NCBI GenBank assembly: GCA_013043995.1
Contig: JABEVL010000305.1
Coordinates: 1 to 11,810, forward strand
Direction: 5' to 3'
DNA length: 11,810 bases
Origin: Spirochaetales bacterium
Lineage (GTDB): Bacteria > Spirochaetota > Spirochaetia > JABEVK01
The notes under the pieces were generated by a model that saw only the letters and a list, made by a program, of their open reading frames with translations, ran no database searches and had not been told where the DNA came from. The position numbers and the translations under genes are program-made. Positions 1-7,536 of the stretch are shown piece after piece (position 1 is the stretch's first letter; every line of letters starts with the position of its first letter).

Positions 1-64
1 AGGCGGCCCAAATTCCCGTCGAAACACCCCAAAAAAACACCACGACGGTCAGCAACAATTTCAT
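1..64 (-). CDS. Partial exported protein, N-terminal signal peptide only
   Basis: An ATG at 64-62 on the minus strand opens a frame that runs off the left edge without a stop (21 codons seen). The translation starts MKLLLTVVVFF and continues to about GIWAA. This is a basic residue followed by a hydrophobic core and small residues near a possible cleavage point, as in a Sec signal peptide. An AAGGA Shine-Dalgarno match lies about ten bases upstream of the ATG (near 75). The gene is divergent from the large TPR gene starting at 184. The mature part lies outside the window, so no function can be given, and a lipoprotein or an N-terminal membrane anchor is also possible. Confidence 0.6.
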   Translation of the reverse strand, partial: MKLLLTVVVFFWGVSTGIWAA

Positions 65-183
65 GAACAGGATCCTTCTGATATACTTCTCGGAAGCTTT
101 CGTTCAGGGTTTAACCTCAAATTATTCCCCGGCTCGGAGGTAAAACTCAGATGGGGCCCATTCCTTACCGATAAAAGAGAAGC
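65..183. promoter_or_regulatory. Divergent intergenic region with no clear promoter
   Basis: These 119 bases separate the minus-strand exported-protein gene and the plus-strand TPR gene, so promoters for both should lie here. I see no hexamer pair close to consensus with correct spacing on either strand. The best plus-strand candidate is TTTCGT, 17 bases, ATTATT, which is weak. The TPR gene has only a modest Shine-Dalgarno match (AGAGAAG) just before its ATG at 184. Confidence 0.3.
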
Positions 184-3100
184 ATGCCTTCGATCGACGT
201 TATAGAACGATTTAAAAATCAAATACAAGCTCTTTCTCGTGAGAACGAGATCCGTGCAGCTCAAGGCCTGCCCCCAGAAGAAATCACGCCTCCCGAGCCT
301 TTGGGTGAAGATCTTTCCGAGCTCCTGGGGGGGATGCCTCTGAGCGAACTCCCCGAAAATCCCGAAGAAGAGTTACCCGAGCCCCAGCCGCTTTCTGACG
401 AAGCCCCCGAGGCCCCCAACGAATTAGCAGAGCTATTTGACGATCCGCTTTCCAATCTCGATTTGGGCCCAGACCTTGACCAGCTACTGGACCAGGGTTT
501 ACCCGAGACTCCCGTTCCCGCTCCCAATGACGACGATCTGGCCTTGAGCAACCTTGACGCCTTGCTTGCCGAAGACGCCGAAGTCTCAGACTTTGCACCT
601 TCGGAATCTGAAGCGTCCTCCGAAAGCGCGAAACCGGTTTCCACGAGTTCCGTCACCGAAGACTTCGACACCTCCTTTTTCGATGATTCTGAGTCTCCTG
701 CGGATGAAATCGAGGGAGATTACGCTTTTGAAGACGCCAATACAGATTTCGCTGAACTTGCGGGTTTTGCAGAGACTAAAGAAGAAGATGTTGAGGCCTT
801 CGACGCCCTGGGTGAAGCCGACGAGTTTCAGCTGGGAGATTTTGAGTCCCAGTTTGGGATCACCGCCGACGACCACGCCGACAGCGATCTTCTCAACCCA
901 GCGCTCCTTGTCGAGCAAGAAATCGCCGCGGCGCAAAAGACCTTGTCGCTTTCAGAAGAAGAGTTTAGTGCCCTCCAACGTACTCTTGCCGCCCAGCCTC
1001 TTAACCTGAAACTCGCCATTGAGGAACTGATCGGCGAAAAAGACGTCATTTTCGACGACCTGAACAAGGTCATTCGCCTTTTGATTTCTGGAGCCTCGAC
1101 AAGGGTCCTGGCCACGACCGCAGGAAAGATCCTTGGGCGCAAGATATCGGTTCCAGTAAGTTACGAAAAAGGCTCAGGCGAAGAACTCGAAGCCCGATCT
1201 TCCTCGTTATGGTTCACCATCAGAAAGGTGACCGGTCCCATTTTCAAGCTTTTTTTAGCCGCCACCCTCGCGGCGGGACTGCTGGTCATTTTGGGCTGGA
1301 ATTTTTTGTGGAGACCCTTCAAAGCCCAGGAACTTTACGACCAGGGACTCGCTCAGATCAAACTTGACAACGGAAGGACCGCCGACGAGCTTTTTGCTCA
1401 AGCCTACTACTACTGGCCCGCTAATGACCGTTTTTATCAGTACGCCCAGGCTTATGAAAACATCGGTGACTACCCCAGGGCGCAACGCAAGTTTCTGGAG
1501 CTTCTTCGGCCGAGCATCCAACCCGCTTCGGATAAAGACCGCGCCGAAATGGACAAAGAATTCCATGTTTTTCTGACCCCGATGCCCAAGGGGCTCGACG
1601 CTGCAGGGCTTTCCAAACAGCTTGATGAAAGAAAAGCTGCCGCCAGACTTTTTTATAATTTGGTCCTGAACTTACTCGCCGTCGATCCAACACTGCCCTC
1701 GACCTACCCGACGGGAATTCAAGGCCGCCTGGTTTTTCTGAACCCCGAGCGTCGAGGAATCCTGGAATACTCAGATTTTGAAACCTGGTACGGCGACGAC
1801 GGCGTGGACCCTGATGCACATTTTCGACGCGCGGATAACATCCTCAACCTTTTGTTTAAAGTCAACCCGTACGACAAAGAAGCTCTTTTGAGGGAAGGCG
1901 ACAACGATATGGAGTGGGCCAAGCGGACCTCACTGCGAGTGCACTACGACCAGGCAGACCGCGCGTATAGCCTTTACAAGCAGGCCTACGGGGAGGATTA
2001 CCTCATCCTTTGGCGTTTCGTTGAACTTTTCACGCAGACGGACAAAACCTCTGAGTTGTTGCGTTTTAAGGAACGCATCCTCCACGATCCCAATGCGCAG
2101 GTAGACCCTGAAGGAGCTGCCGTTCTGTCCCGCTGGCTCCTGGACCAAAACGCCGCCCAGACTCGACGAAGGAACAAGGTCGTACCCCACCAACGAACCC
2201 TCGAAGAAGAATACAGGATGATTTCGTACGACGGGACGCTCCGGGGCGGCTGGCCGGCCGAAAAAAGCCGTCTTGAGGAGACAGGCGAACCCCAAGGCCG
2301 GGCGTTTCAACAGGAGGCCGATGCGGCGAAAAAACCCGTCAACCTCCCTCCCCCACATCCCTACGCCCTGACAGCCGACGTTCGCCCCGTGAACTACATT
2401 TCGGGCTTGGATAAAATCATCTTCAGGGCCCTGAAAGTGCGCCAGAATCTCCCGGAATTGCACTACGAGCTTTCCCGCTATTACCGTCTGGTTCTCAATT
2501 CTGCCGAAGAAAAAAAAGCTCTTGGAGCAGCCGACGCTTACTTTACCGAACTCGAACCGCGTCAACGGCGTAAGTACGGCCGCTGGGGCATCCAGGTGGA
2601 TACCCTGAACAGGATCGGGGAGATCTTCGTTAAAATGAATCAACCCATCCAGGCCGAAGCCTACTTCCTTGACGCAAAGAAGCGCTATCAAGAAGGCCTG
2701 AGTCAGAAACTCCTGGAACCAGACCGGCGTTATGCCGCCATTTATGACAACCTAGCCAACCTCTATTACGCCCAAGCACCGGGAAGTTCAAAGTCTCCCA
2801 CTGCCGAACTCAAGGGAGGCTGGGACCAGGCTGCCGAGTTGTATGAGAAAGCCCGTCAAATGGGATGGAACCAGCCCGAACTCACGTATAGGCTGGGCGT
2901 AATCCGTTATGAACAGAAGAATTATGTCGCAGCGGTCCAGGAATTTCTCAAACTCGAGCAGTCCCCCGCCTGGGCTGAGAACTGGAACTTGCTTTACGCC
3001 CTAGGCAACACCTTGTTTCGAACAGGGAACTACGTTCTGGCGGACGGCTATTACAGGGAACTCCTCAACAAACTCGACGAGAAACGCCATACCATCCGCG

Positions 3101-3528
3101 ATCTGGACGTACGTACCCGAAAAGCGCAGCGCTACTTGATCCAACGCATCGTAGCTACTCAGAATAACCTGGCCGCCGCCATCGACCGAGGTTCCAACGG
3201 TCTACGGCTCAGCTCCCGATCCTTCAGGGATTCGGTGCGCTACCTGTCCGAGGCCCAGGCCAGCGAAGTGACCCTGGGACTTGATCTTTACGAAGACCAC
3301 TCGGAGCTGGACATCACAACGATGGACGACCAAGCCCTGCAGAAACTCCGTTCCCAGGAAGCCGCTGTAGTTCAGAAAACTCGCCGTGAACACGGCCTGA
3401 TCGAAGCCAACCTGCAGATCCTGTCCATGGCCCAATCTTTAGACCCCTCCCAGCAAAGGTCCTTGCATCAGGCTTTGGAAATCTTTCCGCGGCTTCCCTT
3501 GGATCTGACTCAGGAAGAGGCCCCCTAA
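184..3528 (+). CDS. Large single-pass membrane TPR protein, probably spirochaete periplasmic flagellar collar protein FlcA-like
   Basis: The protein has 1114 residues. Residues 1-250 are very acidic and proline-rich, with recurring short leucine motifs (SELL, AELF, DQLL), and are probably disordered. Residues about 255-330 form a helical block (LSEEEFSALQ to KILGRKISVP) ahead of a basic stretch. One membrane span follows at about 352-374. Basic residues precede it, so the N-terminus should be cytoplasmic and the last 740 residues periplasmic. That part is helical with TPR-like repeats, clear at about 380-440 and 800-965 (for example AAELYEKARQMG and ALGNTLFRTGNYVLADGYYRE). In Borrelia burgdorferi the TPR membrane protein FlcA (BB0326) builds the flagellar collar and is needed for stator assembly. 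The match here rests on architecture and remembered family features, not an alignment. The ATG at 184 was chosen because of the nearby AGAGAAG and the MPSIDVIERFK start. Another spirochaete TPR membrane protein is the main alternative. Confidence 0.72.
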   Translation: MPSIDVIERFKNQIQALSRENEIRAAQGLPPEEITPPEPLGEDLSELLGGMPLSELPENPEEELPEPQPLSDEAPEAPNELAELFDDPLSNLDLGPDLDQLLDQGLPETPVPAPNDDDLALSNLDALLAEDAEVSDFAPSESEASSESAKPVSTSSVTEDFDTSFFDDSESPADEIEGDYAFEDANTDFAELAGFAETKEEDVEAFDALGEADEFQLGDFESQFGITADDHADSDLLNPALLVEQEIAAAQKTLSLSEEEFSALQRTLAAQPLNLKLAIEELIGEKDVIFDDLNKVIRLLISGASTRVLATTAGKILGRKISVPVSYEKGSGEELEARSSSLWFTIRKVTGPIFKLFLAATLAAGLLVILGWNFLWRPFKAQELYDQGLAQIKLDNGRTADELFAQAYYYWPANDRFYQYAQAYENIGDYPRAQRKFLELLRPSIQPASDKDRAEMDKEFHVFLTPMPKGLDAAGLSKQLDERKAAARLFYNLVLNLLAVDPTLPSTYPTGIQGRLVFLNPERRGILEYSDFETWYGDDGVDPDAHFRRADNILNLLFKVNPYDKEALLREGDNDMEWAKRTSLRVHYDQADRAYSLYKQAYGEDYLILWRFVELFTQTDKTSELLRFKERILHDPNAQVDPEGAAVLSRWLLDQNAAQTRRRNKVVPHQRTLEEEYRMISYDGTLRGGWPAEKSRLEETGEPQGRAFQQEADAAKKPVNLPPPHPYALTADVRPVNYISGLDKIIFRALKVRQNLPELHYELSRYYRLVLNSAEEKKALGAADAYFTELEPRQRRKYGRWGIQVDTLNRIGEIFVKMNQPIQAEAYFLDAKKRYQEGLSQKLLEPDRRYAAIYDNLANLYYAQAPGSSKSPTAELKGGWDQAAELYEKARQMGWNQPELTYRLGVIRYEQKNYVAAVQEFLKLEQSPAWAENWNLLYALGNTLFRTGNYVLADGYYRELLNKLDEKRHTIRDLDVRTRKAQRYLIQRIVATQNNLAAAIDRGSNGLRLSSRSFRDSVRYLSEAQASEVTLGLDLYEDHSELDITTMDDQALQKLRSQEAAVVQKTRREHGLIEANLQILSMAQSLDPSQQRSLHQALEIFPRLPLDLTQEEAP

Positions 3529-3534
3529 GCCTTG

Positions 3535-3563
3535 TTGCCAAAGGCAATCATGAAATCTATACT
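3535..3563 (+). promoter_or_regulatory. Sigma-70-type promoter for leuB
   Basis: TTGCCA (3535-3540) and TATACT (3558-3563) are separated by exactly 17 bases, close to the housekeeping consensus. Transcription would begin near 3570, leaving a leader of about 20 bases before the ATG at 3590. That is too short for a leader-peptide attenuator or T-box. leuB can therefore be expressed independently of the upstream TPR gene. Confidence 0.6.
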
Positions 3564-3589
3564 GTTTTCACCAAATTCAGGAGAGTAGC

Positions 3590-4675
3590 ATGAAGAAAAA
3601 AATTGCCGTTTTACCCGGTGACGGGATTGGCCCAGAGGTCATGGCCGAAGCCATCAAGGTCATGGCGAAAATTGAAAAAAAATACGACATCCAGGTTGAA
3701 CAAAATTGGGCCGACGTCGGCGGAATCGCCATTGACAACCACGGCAACGCTCTTCCTGATTCTACAATCACCACCTGCGAAAACGCCGATGCCATTCTTT
3801 TTGGGTCAGTCGGCGGGCCAAAATGGGAAAAACTCCCTCCTGAAAAACAGCCCGAACGGGGTGCCCTTTTGCCCCTGCGTAAGCACTTCAATCTCTTTGC
3901 CAACCTTCGCCCCGCCATCGTTTTTCGGGGTCTGGCCGGTGCCTCACCCTTAAAACCTGAAATCATCGGTGAAGAACTCGACGTGCTCGTTGTTCGAGAA
4001 CTCACGGGCGGCCTGTACTTTGGCCAACCCAAGTACCGGGAAGGCGACAAAGCTGTCGATACCATGATTTATACGCGCCCTGAAATTGAAAGAATCGCCC
4101 ACATCGCTTTTCAAGCGGCGCGCCAGCGCGGCAAGAAACTCTGTTCGATCGATAAGGCCAACGTTCTGACAACCATGGTTTTTTGGCGCGAAGTTGTCAC
4201 AGAGGTTGGTAAGCAGTATCCCGACGTGGCGCTGTCGCACATGTACGTCGATAACGCCGCCATGCAGTTGGTCCGCAATCCCCGACAGTTCGATGTCCTC
4301 CTTGCCGAGAACATGTTCGGCGACATCCTTTCTGACGAGGCTTCGATGATTGCAGGTTCTTTGGGGATGCTCCCCAGCGCCTCCTTGGCAGCGCCTCCCC
4401 AAGGAAAAACCGGAGCCTTCGGTTTGTTTGAACCCTCAGGCGGATCGGCCCCCGACATTGCGGGTCAGGGCATTGCAAACCCGATCGCCCAGATTCTTTC
4501 TATGGGAATGATGTTTCAGTACGCCTTTGGCATGCCCCAGGTTTACAACGATGTGCACCAGGCCGTTGCCAGCGTTCTGGCTCAGGGTCATCGCACCCGT
4601 GACATCTCCACCCCAGGTCAGACCTCGATCGGCACCCAAAAGATGGGCGATCTCATAGCCCAAGCCCTTTCCTGA
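3590..4675 (+). CDS. leuB: 3-isopropylmalate dehydrogenase (LeuB)
   Basis: This cytoplasmic enzyme oxidatively decarboxylates 3-isopropylmalate to 2-oxoisocaproate with NAD+, the third dedicated step of leucine synthesis. At 361 residues it is full length (E. coli LeuB has 363) and resembles the E. coli type throughout. Visible landmarks are the nucleotide-fold start AVLPGDGIGPEV, the substrate-binding segment PERGALLPLRK (88-98), NLRP (R107), RELTGG with the substrate arginine R136, Y143, K189 in DKANVL, metal-binding aspartates D221, D245 and D249 (GDILSDE), and the cofactor loop EPSGGSAPDIAGQGIANP (281-298). The conserved aspartate in this loop fits NAD rather than NADP use. A strong AGGAGAG lies five bases before the ATG. 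After KANVL the sequence reads TTMVFWRE rather than the E. coli QSSILWRE, an ordinary difference. No other leu genes are in the window. Confidence 0.97.
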   Translation: MKKKIAVLPGDGIGPEVMAEAIKVMAKIEKKYDIQVEQNWADVGGIAIDNHGNALPDSTITTCENADAILFGSVGGPKWEKLPPEKQPERGALLPLRKHFNLFANLRPAIVFRGLAGASPLKPEIIGEELDVLVVRELTGGLYFGQPKYREGDKAVDTMIYTRPEIERIAHIAFQAARQRGKKLCSIDKANVLTTMVFWREVVTEVGKQYPDVALSHMYVDNAAMQLVRNPRQFDVLLAENMFGDILSDEASMIAGSLGMLPSASLAAPPQGKTGAFGLFEPSGGSAPDIAGQGIANPIAQILSMGMMFQYAFGMPQVYNDVHQAVASVLAQGHRTRDISTPGQTSIGTQKMGDLIAQALS

Positions 4676-4691
4676 TTTTTCATCCTTTTCA

Positions 4692-4718
4692 GGCCCGCCC
4701 CCTACCTGGGGCGGTGCC
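4692..4718. other. GC-rich hairpin between convergent genes
   Basis: CCGCCCC (4695-4701) pairs with GGGGCGG (4708-4714) around a six-base loop. The stem extends by GGC/GCC with one bulged T at 4715. It lies in the 26-base gap and the very end of the convergent minus-strand gene, whose TAG stop (4704-4702) is in the loop. Neither strand has a U-tract after the stem, so it is not a canonical intrinsic terminator. It may still protect 3' ends or slow polymerase for both transcripts. Confidence 0.4.
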
Positions 4719-6582
4719 GTGAAAGCTCCACCCAGGAAGCGACCAGAAAGGCCACCATCAAGCCCACGAAGGCACTCGACAGGCTGACAAAAGCCGTGGC
4801 AAACCCGAACTTGCTTAACAATCCTGAAGTTAAAAGCCGCATGATCCAGGAGGTCACCTCGACGACACCACCCAGAATAAGCGGCAAAATGATGACAAGA
4901 CTCCGCCATATCCAAGGCATTTTTCCGGTGGCGCTGGAACGCAAAAGCCAGGCAACAAAAACCGTGGCAAAACTGAGGGCCAGAAAGGCCAACGGGCTTA
5001 GAAACCTAAAAACAAACTCGGTTTGCCAGGGAAGAGGGTCGACGCCCAGGCTTTTCAAATCGGCGGCGTGGCTCATCAGGTCGAAAGTTCCCCAAGCTTC
5101 AGGAAGCTCGTTTTGAGCCAGAAACGCCAAATCGTCCACGTGGATTTGCAGGTGGTAGGGGGGGGGTGTGAGTTCTCCCGTTTTATATAGATGGTTCCCC
5201 TCGGTCTGAAGTTCGATTTTCGGATAAAGAGGGTCGGGGCGATTTTTGTGCCAGACGTTGAAGAAAACCTCGCCGTTGACCCACTTACCGTAGGGGGCGG
5301 TCCAATGCAGAAGAACTGTGCCATCCTTGCGGTAACGCAACACTTCGAAATCTTTGACAAAAGTTCCTTGCGATGTGTCCAAAAGCCGTCCGATGTGCAC
5401 CAGTTCGATCGTGTCGGTATCCTGAATCGGCAAATCCGGGCTTGGGTTGCGGAAGGCGACATTATCCCACCCCGGCACCTGAAAAAGAACGTCCATGTCT
5501 TCGGCAAAAAGAACGGTTTTTTGGAGATGACCCAACGCTAGACCTTCGTAACGCGCCACCTCGGCGTCCTGCGGATTTTCCCTGTGCAATTCCTGAAAGC
5601 CATAGTAGGCCTCAAGGTAGTTCTTGAACTGATAGTCTCCCAGGCTTTTCCCTTTTCTGAAAAAATAACTTGCACGCCGTCTTTCGCTGGATGAAAGAGT
5701 TTTTTCGGACACATCCTGCCACGAGAGGGTGATGAGAGCCTTGGCTTTCTGAAGGAGTTCCTCGTTGGCAGGAAGGCCCTGGTCTTCGCCGTTGATCAGA
5801 CGAAGCAGCACTTGATAGGCCAGATGGTTGATTTGGTAGTCATTGCGTTCAAACACTGGCACCTCGGCCAGCCGTTCTGCGCTTCGGATCATTTCAACTG
5901 CGGGGCGTTCATCTCCCGCCTGCACAGACTGGGCCTTGGGAAGGAGACGCAGGTCAAAAAACTTTTCAAGTTCAATGTGCGAGCGGATGATCTGATACTC
6001 AAACTCATAATCGAAAGGCGACGACTTGGTAAAGAATCTCGCTTTGGGCCTGAGGAGGAGCAGGCGCTGAAGAAGAGCCGACTCCTCTTGACCGAAAACC
6101 AATTTTTCCTCAGGGTCCCGAGCCTGAGAATCTTCGTTCCTGATTCTCATAAAAGCTTGTTCCAGTGCCGAAGTTTGTTTGACTTTGTAAGCGGCTTGGG
6201 CCAGAAAGTCCCTGGCAACTGGTTCGGTAAAAAGAACAAGAAAGGCCAGGAACGATGAACCCAGAATCAGAAGAAGCGATATTTGAGAAAGCGTTTTCGC
6301 TTCCGGCAAACTCCTGTTCTCCATGGGAAAGTCCGTGGGTTTAAGGACGAATGAAAACGCCAAAACGATGGAACTCAAAAAAAGTGCAGGAAACGCCTGC
6401 GCCATATCCAGAAGAAAATGGGCAATCCATACCTTGAGGGCGTCTTCGGGCAAGGCCATGATCTGGGGCTGGCCCATCCCTGGCCAAAACAGGCCGATCA
6501 ACAACCAAAGAAGGAGCAGCGAGGCCCAGATCCCCGTGACGACAACCAGAATCCAAAGGGTGCGCGCCAGTATCCTAGGCAT
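4702..6582 (-). CDS. LptF/LptG-like membrane protein with a large helical insert
   Basis: This is the last gene of the six-gene operon. The start at 6582 was chosen over an upstream in-frame ATG at 6663 because GAGGAA lies about ten bases before it and it overlaps the preceding gene by only 8 bases. The result is 626 residues beginning MPRILARTLWI. Membrane spans lie at about 6-33, 60-82 and 96-117, then about 526-547, 557-580 and 592-616, the 3+3 layout of LptF/LptG. Span 3 is followed by TEPVARDF, like the NE-x-P segment after span 3 in that family. DFEVLRYRKDGTVLLHWTA and the following GKWVNGEVFF resemble the jelly-roll strands of LptF/G. AADLKSLGVDPLPWQTEF before span 4 resembles the family's segment there. 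LptF/G have about 360 residues. The excess is mostly a helical insert (about residues 150-365) with a TPR-like stretch ending ENPQDAEVARYEGLALGHL. Homology is inferred from pattern and topology. The substrate is unknown. Confidence 0.6.
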   Translation of the reverse strand: MPRILARTLWILVVVTGIWASLLLLWLLIGLFWPGMGQPQIMALPEDALKVWIAHFLLDMAQAFPALFLSSIVLAFSFVLKPTDFPMENRSLPEAKTLSQISLLLILGSSFLAFLVLFTEPVARDFLAQAAYKVKQTSALEQAFMRIRNEDSQARDPEEKLVFGQEESALLQRLLLLRPKARFFTKSSPFDYEFEYQIIRSHIELEKFFDLRLLPKAQSVQAGDERPAVEMIRSAERLAEVPVFERNDYQINHLAYQVLLRLINGEDQGLPANEELLQKAKALITLSWQDVSEKTLSSSERRRASYFFRKGKSLGDYQFKNYLEAYYGFQELHRENPQDAEVARYEGLALGHLQKTVLFAEDMDVLFQVPGWDNVAFRNPSPDLPIQDTDTIELVHIGRLLDTSQGTFVKDFEVLRYRKDGTVLLHWTAPYGKWVNGEVFFNVWHKNRPDPLYPKIELQTEGNHLYKTGELTPPPYHLQIHVDDLAFLAQNELPEAWGTFDLMSHAADLKSLGVDPLPWQTEFVFRFLSPLAFLALSFATVFVAWLLRSSATGKMPWIWRSLVIILPLILGGVVEVTSWIMRLLTSGLLSKFGFATAFVSLSSAFVGLMVAFLVASWVELSRHRPR

Positions 6583-7504
6583 GGAGTATTTTTCCTCGTT
6601 GATCCCGTTTGACCACCAGGTTGAGAAAGAAGAGAAAAAGCACTCCCAAGGCCAAAACCGCAAGACCCAGCCAGTCTCTCAACGAAGAAGAAACCGCAGG
6701 AAGCCAAGGCTCGAGAATGTTGGGAACGCCGCTCAGACAAAAAACGACAAAAACCAAAAAAAGCCGAGCGAGGGCAAGGGTGAGAAGCCAAACGACAAGG
6801 GGCCAGGTTTTATAGGCAAACAGGGTTTGAAGGCCCAAAAACAAGGCCACGAAAAGTAGGGAGAGGACTCCAAAAAAGACAAGGTCCCTGTTCCAGGCTC
6901 GGTGCAGAGTAAAATAAATGGTGTAAAAGTCAGCTTCAAGGTGGCGCAAGGCCCCAGGAAAGGAAAAAAGTCGTTGCGAAGGCGTGTCCAGCGCCCAGCC
7001 CCGTGCAACTCCCCCCGGTAATAGGAATCGTTTATTCCAGGGGTCATACTGAATTTGTGGCACGACCTGCATGGGGCCTTTGGCGGGAATCAAAACGGCA
7101 TTTTGGACAAACTGCTGTCGGGGCTGTTCCTGCTCAGGCAAATAGAGTTTTTCCTGGTGATCCAGAATCCAAAACTCTCCCTGAGATTCCGGCAAAACCG
7201 CCGTCGACAGGACCTTCTGGTTTTGAATTAAGGGGAAGGAAATCGTCATTAAGAGGAATCCCGCCAAGAGAACGCCCGTGTACGACACCCAAAATCGGCC
7301 AGGTTTATGGGCGACCCGCGCTGCTGAGATCAAAAGTCCCACCACCAAGGCTGGATAGAGGGCTCCCGCTGTCGGACGCGCAAAAAAGCTCCCCTGTCCG
7401 CCGGGAACGATGAAAAGGAACAAGGCAGAAAACGCCAGTTCCACGACCAGCGCCGCCGTAAAAACGAGAAGAAAAACGAAAACATTCAGGACGCTTTCTT
7501 TCAC
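6575..7504 (-). CDS. Membrane protein with 3+3 spans, possible partner of the LptF/LptG-like protein
   Basis: This is a 309-residue protein with a GTG start at 7504. No ATG gives a complete first membrane span, and an in-frame stop lies nine codons upstream (7531-7529). There is no strong Shine-Dalgarno match, so translation may be coupled to the gene ending 32 bases upstream. Predicted spans are at about 7-32, 46-65 and 75-92, then 207-225, 235-260 and 283-302. Between them is a soluble, probably beta-rich region of about 115 residues (GEFWILDHQEKLYL onward). The same 3+3 layout is seen in the gene that follows, which it overlaps by 8 bases. This suggests the two products act as a pair, as LptF and LptG do. 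I see no diagnostic motif in this protein itself, so it is best called a conserved-looking membrane protein of unknown function. Confidence 0.6.
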   Translation of the reverse strand: MKESVLNVFVFLLVFTAALVVELAFSALFLFIVPGGQGSFFARPTAGALYPALVVGLLISAARVAHKPGRFWVSYTGVLLAGFLLMTISFPLIQNQKVLSTAVLPESQGEFWILDHQEKLYLPEQEQPRQQFVQNAVLIPAKGPMQVVPQIQYDPWNKRFLLPGGVARGWALDTPSQRLFSFPGALRHLEADFYTIYFTLHRAWNRDLVFFGVLSLLFVALFLGLQTLFAYKTWPLVVWLLTLALARLFLVFVVFCLSGVPNILEPWLPAVSSSLRDWLGLAVLALGVLFLFFLNLVVKRDQRGKILHA

Positions 7505-7536
7505 GGAGCACAGGATAGCACGAGGCTCTCAATCCT

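Noticed and set aside
141..174. Possible flagellar sigma-28 promoter (TAAAACTC and ACCGATAA) just before the TPR gene
   Set aside because: The two boxes are 18 bases apart rather than about 11, and transcription would begin almost at the start codon.
1930..2691. 253-codon open frame on the minus strand inside the TPR gene
   Set aside because: It is antisense to a well-supported TPR protein and has no recognisable domain or ribosome binding site.
3529..3548. Small inverted repeats (GCCTT/AAGGC and TTGCC/GGCAA) after the TPR gene
   Set aside because: The stems have only five base pairs and no following T-run, and they overlap the leuB -35 box. They are not convincing as a terminator.
6583..6663. 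Longer start (ATG at 6663) for the LptF/LptG-like gene
   Set aside because: It would overlap the upstream gene by 89 bases. The ATG at 6582 has GAGGAA in place and gives a normal N-terminus.
7058..7072. Sigma-54-like sequence TGGCACGACCTGCAT
   Set aside because: The GG to GC distance is two bases too short for a -24/-12 promoter, and it lies inside a coding region with no plus-strand gene after it.
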